Positions 1 through 9,287 of a stretch of 64,000 bases of DNA are shown here, piece by piece (the stretch's first letter is position 1; every line of letters starts with the position of its first letter). A program made the translations under genes and the position numbers. Source of the DNA: Synechococcus lacustris (GTDB taxonomy: Bacteria; Cyanobacteriota; Cyanobacteriia; PCC-6307; Cyanobiaceae); assembly GCA_903943975.1 (NCBI GenBank), contig CAJAQB010000019.1, positions 363,134-427,133 of the forward strand. The letters run 5' to 3'. Under the pieces are notes generated by a model, which saw only the letters and a list, made by a program, of their open reading frames with translations, was not told the origin of the DNA and did not search any database.

Positions 1-680
1 AAGCGCAGTTGGGGGGCCAATTCCGCCAGGGCCAGCAGGCTGCGCAGGGGCAGGCTTTCACTCACGGCAGGGTCCAGGGGCCAGCCCAGCCGCAACGCCT
101 CCACCCCTTCGCGCACGAAACCCGCCTGGGTGAGGGCCGGATCAAGGGGGGCCACCAGCAGGGGATGCTGGTTGCCTTCCCCCACCAACAGGGAGCGTTC
201 CAGCAGGGCCAGGGGCGGCAACAGTTCCCCATCGCTAAGGCCCACGGCACCGGCCCCCAGCAAGTCCCCATGGGGCGCCAAGGCCTCCCCCTGGCCCCCA
301 CGGCTGAGGGAACCCCAAAGCTTCAGGCAGAGCGGTGCGGGCCAGGCCAGACCCAAACTTTCCGGTCGATCCCGCCAACTGCGGGCCCGGGGCAGCAGGG
401 CCACGGTGCCGTAACCAGCGGCGGCACATTCATTAGCCAGGCTCGCCAAGGTTTCGGCCGTACCGCTGTCGGGATCCTCCAGGTGGCTGTGGGGATCCAC
501 CAGCACCGGGGCCAGCAGCCAGGGTTCCTCTGCCAGTTCAATCCGGGTGTTTTGATCGGCCCCGGCCTCCGCCTCCCCATCCAGGGCCAGCAGCACAGGG
601 CCCTCAAACAGGGCCGACCGCCGTTGCAGGGGGCGGTCAACCGCCTCCAACACCTGAAGACCACGGAGCAATCGCTTCAC
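1..680 (-). CDS. pyrC: Dihydroorotase-like amidohydrolase, C-terminus beyond window
   Basis: The frame is open from a GTG at 678-680 down to base 1, so about 226 N-terminal residues are visible and the C-terminus lies outside. The metal-binding signature of the dihydroorotase/amidohydrolase superfamily is present as VDPHSHLEDP, followed by a segment like ETLASLANECAAAGYGTVAL, which is typical of pyrC. The enzyme closes carbamoyl-aspartate to dihydroorotate in pyrimidine synthesis. The GTG overlaps the TGA of the upstream histidine phosphatase gene (GTGA), so translation is probably coupled. The other open frames here are Trp/Arg/Pro-rich and look like shadows. It could also be an inactive dihydroorotase paralogue, because the later metal ligands lie beyond the edge. 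Confidence 0.75.
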   Translation of the reverse strand, partial: MKRLLRGLQVLEAVDRPLQRRSALFEGPVLLALDGEAEAGADQNTRIELAEEPWLLAPVLVDPHSHLEDPDSGTAETLASLANECAAAGYGTVALLPRARSWRDRPESLGLAWPAPLCLKLWGSLSRGGQGEALAPHGDLLGAGAVGLSDGELLPPLALLERSLLVGEGNQHPLLVAPLDPALTQAGFVREGVEALRLGWPLDPAVSESLPLRSLLALAELAPQLR

Positions 681-2026
681 AGGGCGCCAGCGGCAGTGCG
701 ATCGAGCACCCCCCCAAGGTGGCCGGTCAAGTTGAGGCTGGCCACCACCGGCTGGCCGCTGCCGCCGGGCCCGTAATCGATCACGCTCACCCCGCCGTTG
801 CCTTGCTTCACCGCCCAGATGTCTGCGGGCCCAAGGCCCAGCAGATAACAAAGGATTGTTTTGTTCACGGCATCGTGGGCCACCACCAGGGCGGTTTCGC
901 CGTCGTTGAGGCCCGCCACGATCTGCTGCCAGCTGGCCACGGAGCGATCCCACACCTGCTGGATCGTTTCACCCCCGGGCATTTCCACCGTGTGGGGGCT
1001 GGCCTGCCAGGCGCTGAGCAATTCGGGCCAACCCTCACGAATTTCCTCCTCCAGGCAGCCTTCCCATTCACCGTGGGCAATCTCCACCAGGCCAGGGCAA
1101 CTGGTGAGGGGCACCGGCTGGGGCTGCTGGTTGAGGATTGCTTCGGCGGTTTGGCGGGGCCTGGCCATCGAGCTGGTGTAGGCCCGATCAAGCGGAACCT
1201 CCCGCAGGAAATCACCGGCGGCGGCGGCCTGGGCCTGGCCCCGTTCGTTCAGGGGAATATCTATTTGCCCCTGGAAGCGACCCTCCCGGTTCCAATGGGT
1301 TTCCCCATGGCGCACCAGCAACAGCCGCGGGCCCTTACGGCGACTGGGCAGGGGTTCGCCCAGGTGGCTGGTGGTGTTGAGCGACTCGATCTGCAGCTGG
1401 CCGCCGGGGCGCAGGTTCAACACTGAGAGCGAGCAGTTGTTGATGGCATATCGGTTGAAATCGCTCACCGGAAGCCCCAAGGCCGCCAGCAGTAAGCAGC
1501 GCAGGATGCCGTTGTGGGCCACCACCAGCACGCTGTGGTCCTGCTCCGGCGGATGCTGGCGCTGCAGTTCCTGCCAAAAGGCCTGGGCCTGGGCATGCAG
1601 TTCCCGCACCGGGTAGTAGCTGCTGCCATCGGCCCGCTGGAGCTGAAATTCCGCTGGGGACTGCTGCCAGAGCTGTTCCTCCCGGGGAAACTGCTGCCGC
1701 AGCTCCTCGCGCTTTAGCCCAGCCCAGGGGCTGAGATCAATCTCCAACAGCCCTTCACTGGCCACGGCGGTTAAACCACCACCCTGGCTTTCCAGCAATA
1801 GTTCAGCGGTGCGCTGGGCCCGCTGCAGCGGTGAACACCAGGCGGCTGTTAGCGGCAGCTCCCGCAGGGCCTCCCCCAATTGGCGAGCCTGAATTTCCCC
1901 GGCAGCACTGAGCTGAGAATCATTCTCGCGGCCTTGAATCCGCCCCTCGAGGTTAAAGCTGCTGAGACCGTGACGAACCAGCAAAATCCTTGTGGCCACT
2001 GGAATCTCAGGGGATCGCGGCGCCAT
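677..2026 (-). CDS. gpmB: Two-domain histidine phosphatase (phosphoglycerate mutase family)
   Basis: Two histidine phosphatase domains lie in tandem. The first carries LLVRHGLSSFN close to the N-terminus and a later VLVVAHNG. The second, from about residue 235, carries LLLVRHGETHWN and ALVVAHDA. Each domain therefore keeps its RHG phosphohistidine motif and its second catalytic His. The family hydrolyses or transfers phosphate on small phosphorylated metabolites; two-domain versions in cyanobacteria are usually annotated as phosphoglycerate mutase, but a phosphatase role is equally possible. An upstream ATG at 2035 is also in frame. I prefer 2026 because a divergent gene starts only about 30 bases away. 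The gene overlaps the following pyrC start. Confidence 0.85.
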   Translation of the reverse strand: MAPRSPEIPVATRILLVRHGLSSFNLEGRIQGRENDSQLSAAGEIQARQLGEALRELPLTAAWCSPLQRAQRTAELLLESQGGGLTAVASEGLLEIDLSPWAGLKREELRQQFPREEQLWQQSPAEFQLQRADGSSYYPVRELHAQAQAFWQELQRQHPPEQDHSVLVVAHNGILRCLLLAALGLPVSDFNRYAINNCSLSVLNLRPGGQLQIESLNTTSHLGEPLPSRRKGPRLLLVRHGETHWNREGRFQGQIDIPLNERGQAQAAAAGDFLREVPLDRAYTSSMARPRQTAEAILNQQPQPVPLTSCPGLVEIAHGEWEGCLEEEIREGWPELLSAWQASPHTVEMPGGETIQQVWDRSVASWQQIVAGLNDGETALVVAHDAVNKTILCYLLGLGPADIWAVKQGNGGVSVIDYGPGGSGQPVVASLNLTGHLGGVLDRTAAGAL

Positions 2027-2057
2027 AGTACGCAATCTGGTTCATCGGCCAGGGACA

Positions 2058-3443
2058 ATGCCTGGATTGATGGGGAAATCGGTGCCGCCAAGCGAAGGAG
2101 CCAAGCGACCAGCAGTGGGCATCAATCTTCTGGCTCTGTTGAGTTTGCTGCTGGCGGCCTTCATCTGGGTGGTGTCGCTCGTAGACAGCGTCCAGCGTCC
2201 CTCCGTAGACAACGTTCTCGAACAACGGCAACTGGAATTACAGGTGTTAGCGGTGCAGGCCCCCGGCGCCGCACTGCTCCACCCCCTAACCCTGGAACAC
2301 CCGGAACAGAAATTGCTGGACAGCCTCGCCAGCACCACAGCTGCTGACAGCAGCAGCAACTTGATCCAGCGGGCCCTGCTGGAGCGTCAGCTGGGCCTCA
2401 ACAGTGCCGCCGCGGGACACCTAAACACTGCCCTTGAGGGGGCCACTGACCCCGAGCGACAACTGGCCCAGGCGTTGCTGCAGCCCAAAGGAAAAAGCCA
2501 GCAGGCCCTGCCGCCCCTGCCCGATCGCCCGATTTATCGACAGCTCAGCTGCCGTGCCCTGGGCCGGCCGCTGGAGGAGTGTGTGCCGAGCGGAATGATC
2601 AGCCAGGCGGCCTGGCGGCTGGCCCTGGTGAATCTGCTGCCGCTGCTTGGGGTGCTCGCTGGCCTGGGGCTCCTGGGTCAGGCGCTCTGGCGGCGCTGGC
2701 GCGGGCGCCAAAGCCCTGAAGCCCCTCTGCTGGGCCCAGACCTCAGCCTGATGGAAACAGTCCTGGTGATTGCTGGTGGCTTTGTGGTGCTGGGGGAATT
2801 GCTGGCCCCCCTGGTGACCATGCCCCTGGTGAATGGGGTGCTCGGCCTATTGGAAATCAGCAATTCAGCCCAGGCCGGGGCAGCGGTGCTGGGCTACTAC
2901 AGCTTCACGGCCCTGCCGGCCATAGTAATTCTCTGGTTGTTACTTCGCCAGCGGGGGCCGATGCCCGAGGGGGGCTGGCTGCAATGGCGCTGGTCGCCGC
3001 TCTGTATCCCCCAGGGGGCCCGGGGCCTGCTGCTCAGCCTGCCGCCGGTGGCCCTGATGGGTTGGCTGGTGGCCCTGTTCTGGCAAAACGCTGGCGGCAG
3101 CAATCCACTACTGGAACAGGTGCTCGACAGTCACAACGGCGCAGCCCTGGCCTGCCTGGCCCTCACCGCCGTGGTCTTGGCCCCTTTATTCGAAGAATTG
3201 CTGTTCCGGGGGGTGTTGCTGCCGGTGCTGGGAAAACAGTGGGGGGCGCCGGCGGGCATCGTGGCAAGTGCCACGGTGTTTGCCCTGGCCCACCTAAGTC
3301 TTAGTGAAGCCCTGCCGTTGCTGGCCCTGGGCTTGGGGCTCGGTTGGTTGCGCTACAGCAGCGGCCGCTTGATGAGCTGTGTGGTGATGCATGGCCTATG
3401 GAACGGCTTCACCTTCTTCAACTTGTTGTTGCTTGGCAGTTAA
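2058..3443 (+). CDS. CPBP-family intramembrane metalloprotease (CAAX/Abi type)
   Basis: A polytopic membrane protein. It has an N-terminal anchor (VGINLLALLSLLLAAFIW), a soluble loop of about 140 residues, and then a multi-helix C-terminal half. The C-terminal half holds the three CPBP motifs in order: EELLFRG (EExxxR), FALAHL (FxxxH) and HGLWN (HxxxN). The family is related to Rce1-type CAAX proteases and bacteriocin-immunity Abi proteins; substrates in cyanobacteria are unknown. The open frame begins at 1992, but a start there would run into the divergent phosphatase gene, so I chose the ATG at 2058; the ATG at 2070 is an alternative. It is followed at 60 bases by the ftsL-like/ftsI pair. 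Confidence 0.85.
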   Translation: MPGLMGKSVPPSEGAKRPAVGINLLALLSLLLAAFIWVVSLVDSVQRPSVDNVLEQRQLELQVLAVQAPGAALLHPLTLEHPEQKLLDSLASTTAADSSSNLIQRALLERQLGLNSAAAGHLNTALEGATDPERQLAQALLQPKGKSQQALPPLPDRPIYRQLSCRALGRPLEECVPSGMISQAAWRLALVNLLPLLGVLAGLGLLGQALWRRWRGRQSPEAPLLGPDLSLMETVLVIAGGFVVLGELLAPLVTMPLVNGVLGLLEISNSAQAGAAVLGYYSFTALPAIVILWLLLRQRGPMPEGGWLQWRWSPLCIPQGARGLLLSLPPVALMGWLVALFWQNAGGSNPLLEQVLDSHNGAALACLALTAVVLAPLFEELLFRGVLLPVLGKQWGAPAGIVASATVFALAHLSLSEALPLLALGLGLGWLRYSSGRLMSCVVMHGLWNGFTFFNLLLLGS

Positions 3444-3502
3444 AGCTTGCCCCCACCTGGGCTGGGTGGTTCACTGGCGCATCGCGAAATGAGTCTGCAG
3501 CT

Positions 3503-3985
3503 GTGGTGGCCGTTCCCCTGCCCAACTATTCGGCCGATGCAGGCCTAGAACAACGGCGGCTGCAGGTGGCCCAACGCAAGGCCCAACGCCAGAAACGCTC
3601 CCTCGAATTGCTGCAGGGATCCCTTTCCGCCAAACGGGTGGAACGCCAAGCCCCCTGGCTGGCTGGTTTACATCGGGTGGCCGATGGCGGACTGATGGCC
3701 ACAGGGGTGGCGGCCCTTGCCCTCGCCGGCCTCACCCTGCACTGGCAAGGCAACTGGGGCAGCGACTACCGCGAACTGCAGGCGTCCCAGGAACTGGAAC
3801 ACCGGGTGCTGGAGTCCAGCTCGGCCCTGGAACAACACCATCTGCTGCGGGCCCGACAACCCGGAGCCCTAGTGGCCACCCGCAGCGAAGACCTGGTGTT
3901 TGTGCCCAGTCCCCCCTCAGCCAAGAACGCCATCAGCTTTTTGCACGCCCCCCTGCAGTTCAACCTGATCGCCAGCGGGTACTGA
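3503..3985 (+). CDS. Small bitopic protein directly upstream of ftsI, FtsL-like candidate
   Basis: About 160 residues. The basic N-terminal region is rich in Gln and Arg (RRLQVAQRKAQRQKR), then comes one membrane helix (LMATGVAALALAGLTLHW), then a stretch likely to form a short coiled coil (RELQASQELEHRVLESSSAL), then a Pro-containing tail. A short cytoplasmic part, a single helix and a periplasmic coiled coil are the plan of the divisome protein FtsL, which in many bacteria sits just before ftsI. Here ftsI starts three bases after the stop. I infer an FtsL-like role from architecture and position only; no sequence signature proves it. The start is uncertain: the long open frame begins inside the preceding gene, and GTG at 3503 or 3506 is the first start after it. 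Confidence 0.6.
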   Translation: MVAVPLPNYSADAGLEQRRLQVAQRKAQRQKRSLELLQGSLSAKRVERQAPWLAGLHRVADGGLMATGVAALALAGLTLHWQGNWGSDYRELQASQELEHRVLESSSALEQHHLLRARQPGALVATRSEDLVFVPSPPSAKNAISFLHAPLQFNLIASGY

Positions 3986-3988
3986 ACC

Positions 3989-5818
3989 TTGAGACGTCGC
4001 CCCCCCAGCTCGTCGCGACCAGCCCAGGCCCCAGCCCCCCGCCAGGGGCGCACCGCCCGCAGTGGCAGCAGTAGCAAGCACCGCATCCTGCAGTTGCATC
4101 CGGTGCCGGCCAATCGGCTGATCACCGTGGTGGTGCTGCTCTGCCTCGGCCTGGGGGGTCTCGCCCTGCGCCTCGCCTGGCTGCAGGTGGTGCAAGGCAG
4201 TCGTCTGGAGGCCAGGGCCCGCCAGGTGCAAACGGAGAAACAGAATCCCCTGGGCCGCCGTCGCAGCATCGTTGATCGGACCGGACGGCTGCTGGCCATA
4301 GACGAGGAACGGGTAATCGTTTGGGCCCACCCCCGCTACTTCCACTTCCCCGGTGATGATCCCGGCCAACGCCGCACCCCCAGGGAGGTGGCCCTGAAAT
4401 TGGCGCCGCTGCTCGGAGTAGACCCCGAGACATTGATCCAGCGCATGGGGAATCAGAAATCTGGGGTGAAACTCGCCAACAACCTGGAGCCATCGTTGGG
4501 CTCCCGGCTAAAGGCCCTCGGCATCGACGGCATTGACTTTGAACATGGCCCCCAACGGGTGTATCCCCAGGGTTCGCTATTTGCCAATGTGGTGGGCTTC
4601 TTAAATCTGGAACGGGTGCCCCAGGCGGGGCTGGAACAGAGCCGAGAACAGGATTTGCGCAGCCAGGAGATGCAGATTGGCATCCGCAAGGGCGGCGATG
4701 GCACCCCGCTGCCCGATGGCCTTGGGGCCGGCAGCATGTTCCGCGACGACCTGAAACTGCAACTCACCCTCGACACCCGGTTGCAACGGGTGGCCCAGAT
4801 GGAACTGGCGCGCCAGGTGAAGAAATGGAGTGCCAAGCGCGGCGCCGCCCTGGTGATGGATGCCCGCAACGGTGAACTACTGGCGCTCACTTCAGTGCCC
4901 ACCTACGACCCAAACCAGTTCTGGCGCCACACACCGGGGTTGTTCCGCGAATGGTCGGTGCAAGACCTTTACGAACCGGGTTCCACCTTTAAGCCGATCA
5001 ACCTGGCGATTGGCCTGCAGGAAAAGGCGATAAATGCCAACACCAGGGTCAATGACACCGGCTCCCTGCAGATTGGCGGTTGGCCGATTTTCAACAACGA
5101 CCACAGCGCCCATGGGGTAATCGACCTGCCCACGGTGCTGCAGGTGTCCAGCAACATCGGCATGGTGCGGGCGATGCAGCACCTGAGACCAGCCCTCTAT
5201 TGGCAATGGCTGGATCGGCTGGGCATTGGCAGCGCCCCCGACACCGATCTGCCCGGTGCCGTGAGTGGCCAGCTCAAGCCCCGCCAAACCTTCCTTGAAA
5301 ATCCGATCGAACCTGCCACCGCCGCCTTCGGCCAGGGCTTTGCCCTGACACCGCTGAAGGTGCTGCAGCTCCACGCCATGCTGGTAAACGACGGCAAATT
5401 GGTGAGCCCCCACATCACCAGGGGCCTGCGCAGCGGCGATGACCTGGCCGGCCCAGGCCTCAGCAATGGTCGACAGATGCTTGATCCAGCCGTGGCGCGA
5501 CTGGTGTTGGGCTGGCTGGAAACCGTAGTGAACAAGGGCAGTGGCAAGGCAGCCCAGATCCCTGGCTATCGGATCGGCGGCAAAACAGGCACCGCCCAAA
5601 AGGCCGCCAACGGCGTTTATATCCCTGGCGCCAGGATCACCAGCTTTGTGGCCCACCTGCCGGTGGACGATCCGCGCTATGTGGTGCTGGTGGTGGTGGA
5701 TGAGCCCCAGGGGGGCAATGCCTATGGCTCCACGGTGGCGGCACCGGTGGCCAAGAGCATCGTCGAAGCACTGTTGGTGATCGAACAGATTGCCCCCACC
5801 AAACCACGTTTGCGTTAG
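3989..5818 (+). CDS. ftsI: Septal peptidoglycan transpeptidase (penicillin-binding protein 2/3)
   Basis: A 609-residue class B penicillin-binding protein. The N-terminus is basic and Pro/Ser-rich, followed by one membrane anchor (LITVVVLLCLGLGGLALRLA), the dimerisation domain starting RRSIVDRTGRLLA, and the transpeptidase domain. The acylation motif STFK places the nucleophile at Ser332 and Lys335. The second motif is SSN in VSSNIGMVRA and the third is KTGT near residue 532. The enzyme crosslinks septal peptidoglycan on the periplasmic face during division. The start is TTG at 3989, three bases after the FtsL-like gene, so the two are probably co-expressed. The length is typical for the family and nothing appears truncated. 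Confidence 0.93.
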   Translation: MRRRPPSSSRPAQAPAPRQGRTARSGSSSKHRILQLHPVPANRLITVVVLLCLGLGGLALRLAWLQVVQGSRLEARARQVQTEKQNPLGRRRSIVDRTGRLLAIDEERVIVWAHPRYFHFPGDDPGQRRTPREVALKLAPLLGVDPETLIQRMGNQKSGVKLANNLEPSLGSRLKALGIDGIDFEHGPQRVYPQGSLFANVVGFLNLERVPQAGLEQSREQDLRSQEMQIGIRKGGDGTPLPDGLGAGSMFRDDLKLQLTLDTRLQRVAQMELARQVKKWSAKRGAALVMDARNGELLALTSVPTYDPNQFWRHTPGLFREWSVQDLYEPGSTFKPINLAIGLQEKAINANTRVNDTGSLQIGGWPIFNNDHSAHGVIDLPTVLQVSSNIGMVRAMQHLRPALYWQWLDRLGIGSAPDTDLPGAVSGQLKPRQTFLENPIEPATAAFGQGFALTPLKVLQLHAMLVNDGKLVSPHITRGLRSGDDLAGPGLSNGRQMLDPAVARLVLGWLETVVNKGSGKAAQIPGYRIGGKTGTAQKAANGVYIPGARITSFVAHLPVDDPRYVVLVVVDEPQGGNAYGSTVAAPVAKSIVEALLVIEQIAPTKPRLR

Positions 5819-5883
5819 CCCACACAAGCCGGAGCTAGCCCCCACAACTCTGGCTACTGTGGGCGCACCCGTTCCCGATCCGA

Positions 5884-7053
5884 GTGGCGTCACTGCTTGA
5901 CCAGCTTTCCAGCATCACCGTGGTGGTGGCTGACACCGGCGACCTGCAGGCGATCCAGAAATTCACCCCGCGGGATGCCACCACAAACCCATCCTTAATA
6001 TTGGCGGCAGCCCAGATACCGGCCTATCAAAACCTGATTGATGGCACCCTCAAGGCCTCCCGTGCCCTGATCGGAGCCAGCGCCCCCGCCGAGCAGGTGG
6101 TAGCTGAAGCCCTAGATGAAATCTGCGTAACATTTGGCAAGGAAATCCTCAAGATCGTGCCAGGTCGTGTGTCCACCGAAGTGGATGCCCGGCTCAGCTA
6201 CGACACAGAGGCCACCATCGCCAAGGCAAAAAAACTGATTGGTTTATATCACGATGCTGGCATTAGCAATGATCGAGTACTTATCAAAATTGCCTCCACT
6301 TGGGAGGGGATAAAGGCCGCCGAAGTGCTGGAGAAGGAGGGCATCCATTGCAACCTCACCCTGCTATTTGGCTTTGCCCAGGCCGTGGCCTGCGCCGAAG
6401 CAGGGGCAACCCTGATCTCACCATTTGTGGGAAGAATTCTTGATTGGTACAAGAAAGACAGCGGCCGTGATAGCTATCCAGGCCCCGAAGATCCCGGGGT
6501 TATCTCAGTGACCAAAATCTTCAACTACTTCAAAACCCACGGCTATAAAACCGAGGTGATGGGCGCTAGTTTCCGCAACCTAGACGAAATCATTGAACTG
6601 GCCGGATGCGATCTGCTAACCATCTCTCCAAACCTGCTGGATCAACTGCGCAACAGCGAAGCTGAGCTCAGCCGCAAGCTGGATGCCAGCAAGCCCGCCG
6701 CCAGCATTGAGAAACTAAGCATTGACGCCGAAAGCTTCAAAAGCCTGATGGCCGAAGATCGCATGGCCCACGAGAAACTGCACGAGGGAATCCAAGGGTT
6801 CAGCAAGGCGATTGAAACCCTTGAAGCCCAACTGGCCCATCGCCTGGCAGTGCTGGAAGGGGGGGCCGCCTTCGCCCACGCTGCCCAGGAGATCTTCCTG
6901 CTAAATGACCTTGATGGCGATGGCTGCATCACCCGGGAGGAATGGCTAGGTAGTGATGCCGTGTTTGATGCCCTAGACACCGACCATGATGGCCGTCTAT
7001 TGCCAGAAGATGTACGCGGCGGTTTTGGGGCCGCCCTGGCGACAGCGCGCTGA
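5884..7053 (+). CDS. tal: Transaldolase with C-terminal EF-hand pair
   Basis: Residues 1 to about 325 are a type I transaldolase: TTNPSLI near the N-terminus and the Schiff-base lysine in RVLIKIAST (Lys135). The enzyme moves a dihydroxyacetone unit between sugar phosphates in the pentose phosphate pathway. The C-terminal 60 residues hold two EF-hand loops, [12 protein letters not shown] (342-353) and [12 protein letters not shown] (365-376), both with the acidic positions needed for calcium. The first keeps the usual Gly6, while the second has Gly at position 6 in DTDHDG. At 389 residues the protein is about 55 longer than plain transaldolase. The start is GTG at 5884. It marks the end of the GC-rich left block. 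Confidence 0.95.
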   Translation: MASLLDQLSSITVVVADTGDLQAIQKFTPRDATTNPSLILAAAQIPAYQNLIDGTLKASRALIGASAPAEQVVAEALDEICVTFGKEILKIVPGRVSTEVDARLSYDTEATIAKAKKLIGLYHDAGISNDRVLIKIASTWEGIKAAEVLEKEGIHCNLTLLFGFAQAVACAEAGATLISPFVGRILDWYKKDSGRDSYPGPEDPGVISVTKIFNYFKTHGYKTEVMGASFRNLDEIIELAGCDLLTISPNLLDQLRNSEAELSRKLDASKPAASIEKLSIDAESFKSLMAEDRMAHEKLHEGIQGFSKAIETLEAQLAHRLAVLEGGAAFAHAAQEIFLLNDLDGDGCITREEWLGSDAVFDALDTDHDGRLLPEDVRGGFGAALATAR

Positions 7054-7101
7054 GCGAGCCAGCGGCGGCAGGGCAAGGGCAGCGGACTCTGTAAAGGCCT
7101 A

Positions 7102-8685
7102 CTAAAAACGCCAGGCAATGCCCTCATAGCTGAACCCTGCCGCTGGATTAGCAATAAGACCAGAAGCCTCTGCAGAATCAACGGTAAAGAAGTGCTCACC
7201 GCAAGATGTATTTAGGAAACGATAAACATCAGATGTTCCCAAGCTGGAACCAGCCTGGTAGCCCCGTAATTCGACTGGGATAGTTGAATAAAAATCAGGC
7301 TGAGACTTGATTGCTGCGGCCTCTGCAGCATCCAATGTAAACATCATGCCCTGGCCACTTTTACTCTTAAATGCATAAAGAATATCTCCGCCATTGATAA
7401 TAGAGCAAATATTTAGGCTTTCCAAGTCTGCTGACTTGGAAAGCTCAAAAACAGGCAGAGAGTCAGCAGATGCGTACTGGTGTATACCTGTTAGCGGATC
7501 AATGAAGCGTCCGAGGCCTAGCCTATTAACAGCCGCCTGATTTGCAGCACCATTAGCATCAAAAACAATCTGCCCCCTCTGGGTCCACCCCCCTACGGCT
7601 CCTCCCTTTACAACGGCCAAGGTTGTTGGCTCTGCTCCCTCGGTAGCATCAGGATTATCGAGTACAATGCGAGTATCAAAACCTTGAGTTATAAATTTAA
7701 CCCCAGCAGAGCCAGGAAGGGCAATAACATCTGTGGCAAAGTTTGGGCTATATATAGTGAGATAGCCATTACCACCAACATCTGCCACATGATAAACATT
7801 ATTACCAGCAAGAGAGCCGACAGCAAATTTATAGCCAGCTCCCATCTGAAAAACATCACTACCCTTTACCGAGAAGGCAACTTCTATGGCATTGGCAGAG
7901 GTTCCATAAATATAGTTGGAAGCATCTTGGGATTCAGATGAATCAAGATTAATATCAAGAGATTTATTAAAAGTAAAAGCGGCATTAGAAAGTGCCGACC
8001 CTGATCCATATATATCAACCCAAAGACGATTGAGCGCGGCTTTATCAACATTAGTTAGCAAGTAATTTCCGGCCAGCTTGTCACCATCAACACTATTGTA
8101 AGACATTACAGATGAATTCCTCGTAAAAGCCGGATCTGGATTTACAGGAACTGATCCACTCGCATAAGGATAAAAACCATTGCCGGCATCACGGGGGTGA
8201 GAAAGGCCAAGGGCATGACCAATTTCATGGGTAATAGTTGCTTTATCATCGGCCACAAGAGTTGGGTGGTCAACTTTAAACATTACCTCCTTCCAGGTAT
8301 TTGTAGCATTAGCAGTGGTTTCAGCCAGGCCAAGCAAATCAAAGCTCTTGTCAACTTCAATCAGACTTAAATTAGCTAAATTTCGATCTAAAGTTCGCTT
8401 GAATTCAAGGCCAGTGGCAACGGCATAGGCGGCAAATGCCTGATTCACGATAAAATCCTCAACTCCAGCCGAGGGGGCAATTGCAGAAACAGAATAATTG
8501 GGGTTAACCTGATAACTACCTGGGTTGGTATTAATAAAATAATACAAAGTCTTGTTATGCTTTTTCAGTGGAAGCCCATCAGCACCTAGGCCAGCATACT
8601 GAAGGGAATTAACAGCATTTGCGTAAAAATCTGGTACCAATAACAAATCAGCAAAACCAAGGGAGCGAGTGTCTGCATCAGCCAT
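7102..8685 (-). CDS. Secreted M10-type (metzincin) metalloprotease with C-terminal DUF5648-like region
   Basis: The zinc site is clear: HEIGHALGLSH at residues 153-163 matches HExxHxxGxxH, and the Met-turn follows as SSVMSYN (Met194). This places the N-terminal 230 residues with the serralysin/matrixin metalloproteases. The middle has beta-rich sequence but no GGxGxD nonapeptides. The C-terminal 130 residues contain two copies of a pattern like YxF...GxxFxTxDxAEA, once as MMFTLDAAEAAA and once as EHFFTVDSAEAS ending SYEGIAWRF, which resembles DUF5648. There is no Sec signal, so export by a type I-like route is likely but unproven. The gene is AT-richer than tal next door and stands alone, with 600 bases of empty sequence upstream. 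Confidence 0.85.
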   Translation of the reverse strand: MADADTRSLGFADLLLVPDFYANAVNSLQYAGLGADGLPLKKHNKTLYYFINTNPGSYQVNPNYSVSAIAPSAGVEDFIVNQAFAAYAVATGLEFKRTLDRNLANLSLIEVDKSFDLLGLAETTANATNTWKEVMFKVDHPTLVADDKATITHEIGHALGLSHPRDAGNGFYPYASGSVPVNPDPAFTRNSSVMSYNSVDGDKLAGNYLLTNVDKAALNRLWVDIYGSGSALSNAAFTFNKSLDINLDSSESQDASNYIYGTSANAIEVAFSVKGSDVFQMGAGYKFAVGSLAGNNVYHVADVGGNGYLTIYSPNFATDVIALPGSAGVKFITQGFDTRIVLDNPDATEGAEPTTLAVVKGGAVGGWTQRGQIVFDANGAANQAAVNRLGLGRFIDPLTGIHQYASADSLPVFELSKSADLESLNICSIINGGDILYAFKSKSGQGMMFTLDAAEAAAIKSQPDFYSTIPVELRGYQAGSSLGTSDVYRFLNTSCGEHFFTVDSAEASGLIANPAAGFSYEGIAWRF

Positions 8686-9287
8686 GGAAGAGATTGCAAT
8701 GATTACTTAAAGGCTAAAGCAATATCGACAAAAAACATCAACAACAGCGTTAAGATACAATAAGACAAATTACACATGATAATGGGTAAGCCTTTCAAGT
8801 GGACAACGGGGCAAGGATGAACCGTTGGCAACGAGCGGAATTCCCAACAAGACAAGGGGTAACACCAATACCAAATACAGGTAACCGCCTCCGAGGCCAA
8901 AAACCTAGTGAGACCAATCTTATTCGTTGGCAAACGAAAAATAAACCAAGGAAACGCCCATCAAATAGATAAGTAGAAACGAAATTTAAGCTTGGCTTCC
9001 ATATCATTGGCGCACTACTGAGAAGCAAGATCGACCTCCAAAATCTGAACACAAAACCTTAAATTCAATAACCTAACAACCTGGCAACCCAACAACCAAA
9101 TCAGCCAACAACCAAACAACCAAACAACCAAACAAAGCGCAAGATGCCCAGAAAACAACATCCAAGCAATAATATCACCATAAAGAATAAAAAAGAGGCG
9201 AAATAGGTTATAAATAATCTACGGAGTAACCATGCCTAAAGCGGCTGCAAAAACATATATGCTCATGGCACAGACGCCCACATTATC
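8686..9287. other. 600-base intergenic region without a supportable gene
   Basis: This lies between the divergent metalloprotease and ABC ATPase genes. Open frames of 76 and 85 codons on the minus strand have unlikely composition (Trp/Arg/Cys-rich) and no recognisable start context, so I do not call them. The only structure I see is a short CA-rich tandem repeat at 9105-9136. Promoters for both flanking genes should lie here, but I cannot place them. Confidence 0.6.
9105..9136. repeat. 8-base tandem repeat, unit AAACAACC
   Basis: Three to four consecutive copies of AAACAACC are visible, with degenerate copies just upstream (AACAACC, CAACCAAA). It sits in the intergenic gap between divergent genes, so slippage here could change promoter spacing. 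Confidence 0.8.

Noticed and set aside
719..1426. 235-codon plus-strand open frame
   Set aside because: Antisense to the histidine phosphatase gene; no domain recognised.
4892..5893. 333-codon minus-strand open frame
   Set aside because: Antisense to the transpeptidase domain of ftsI; His/Gly/Val-rich with no motif.
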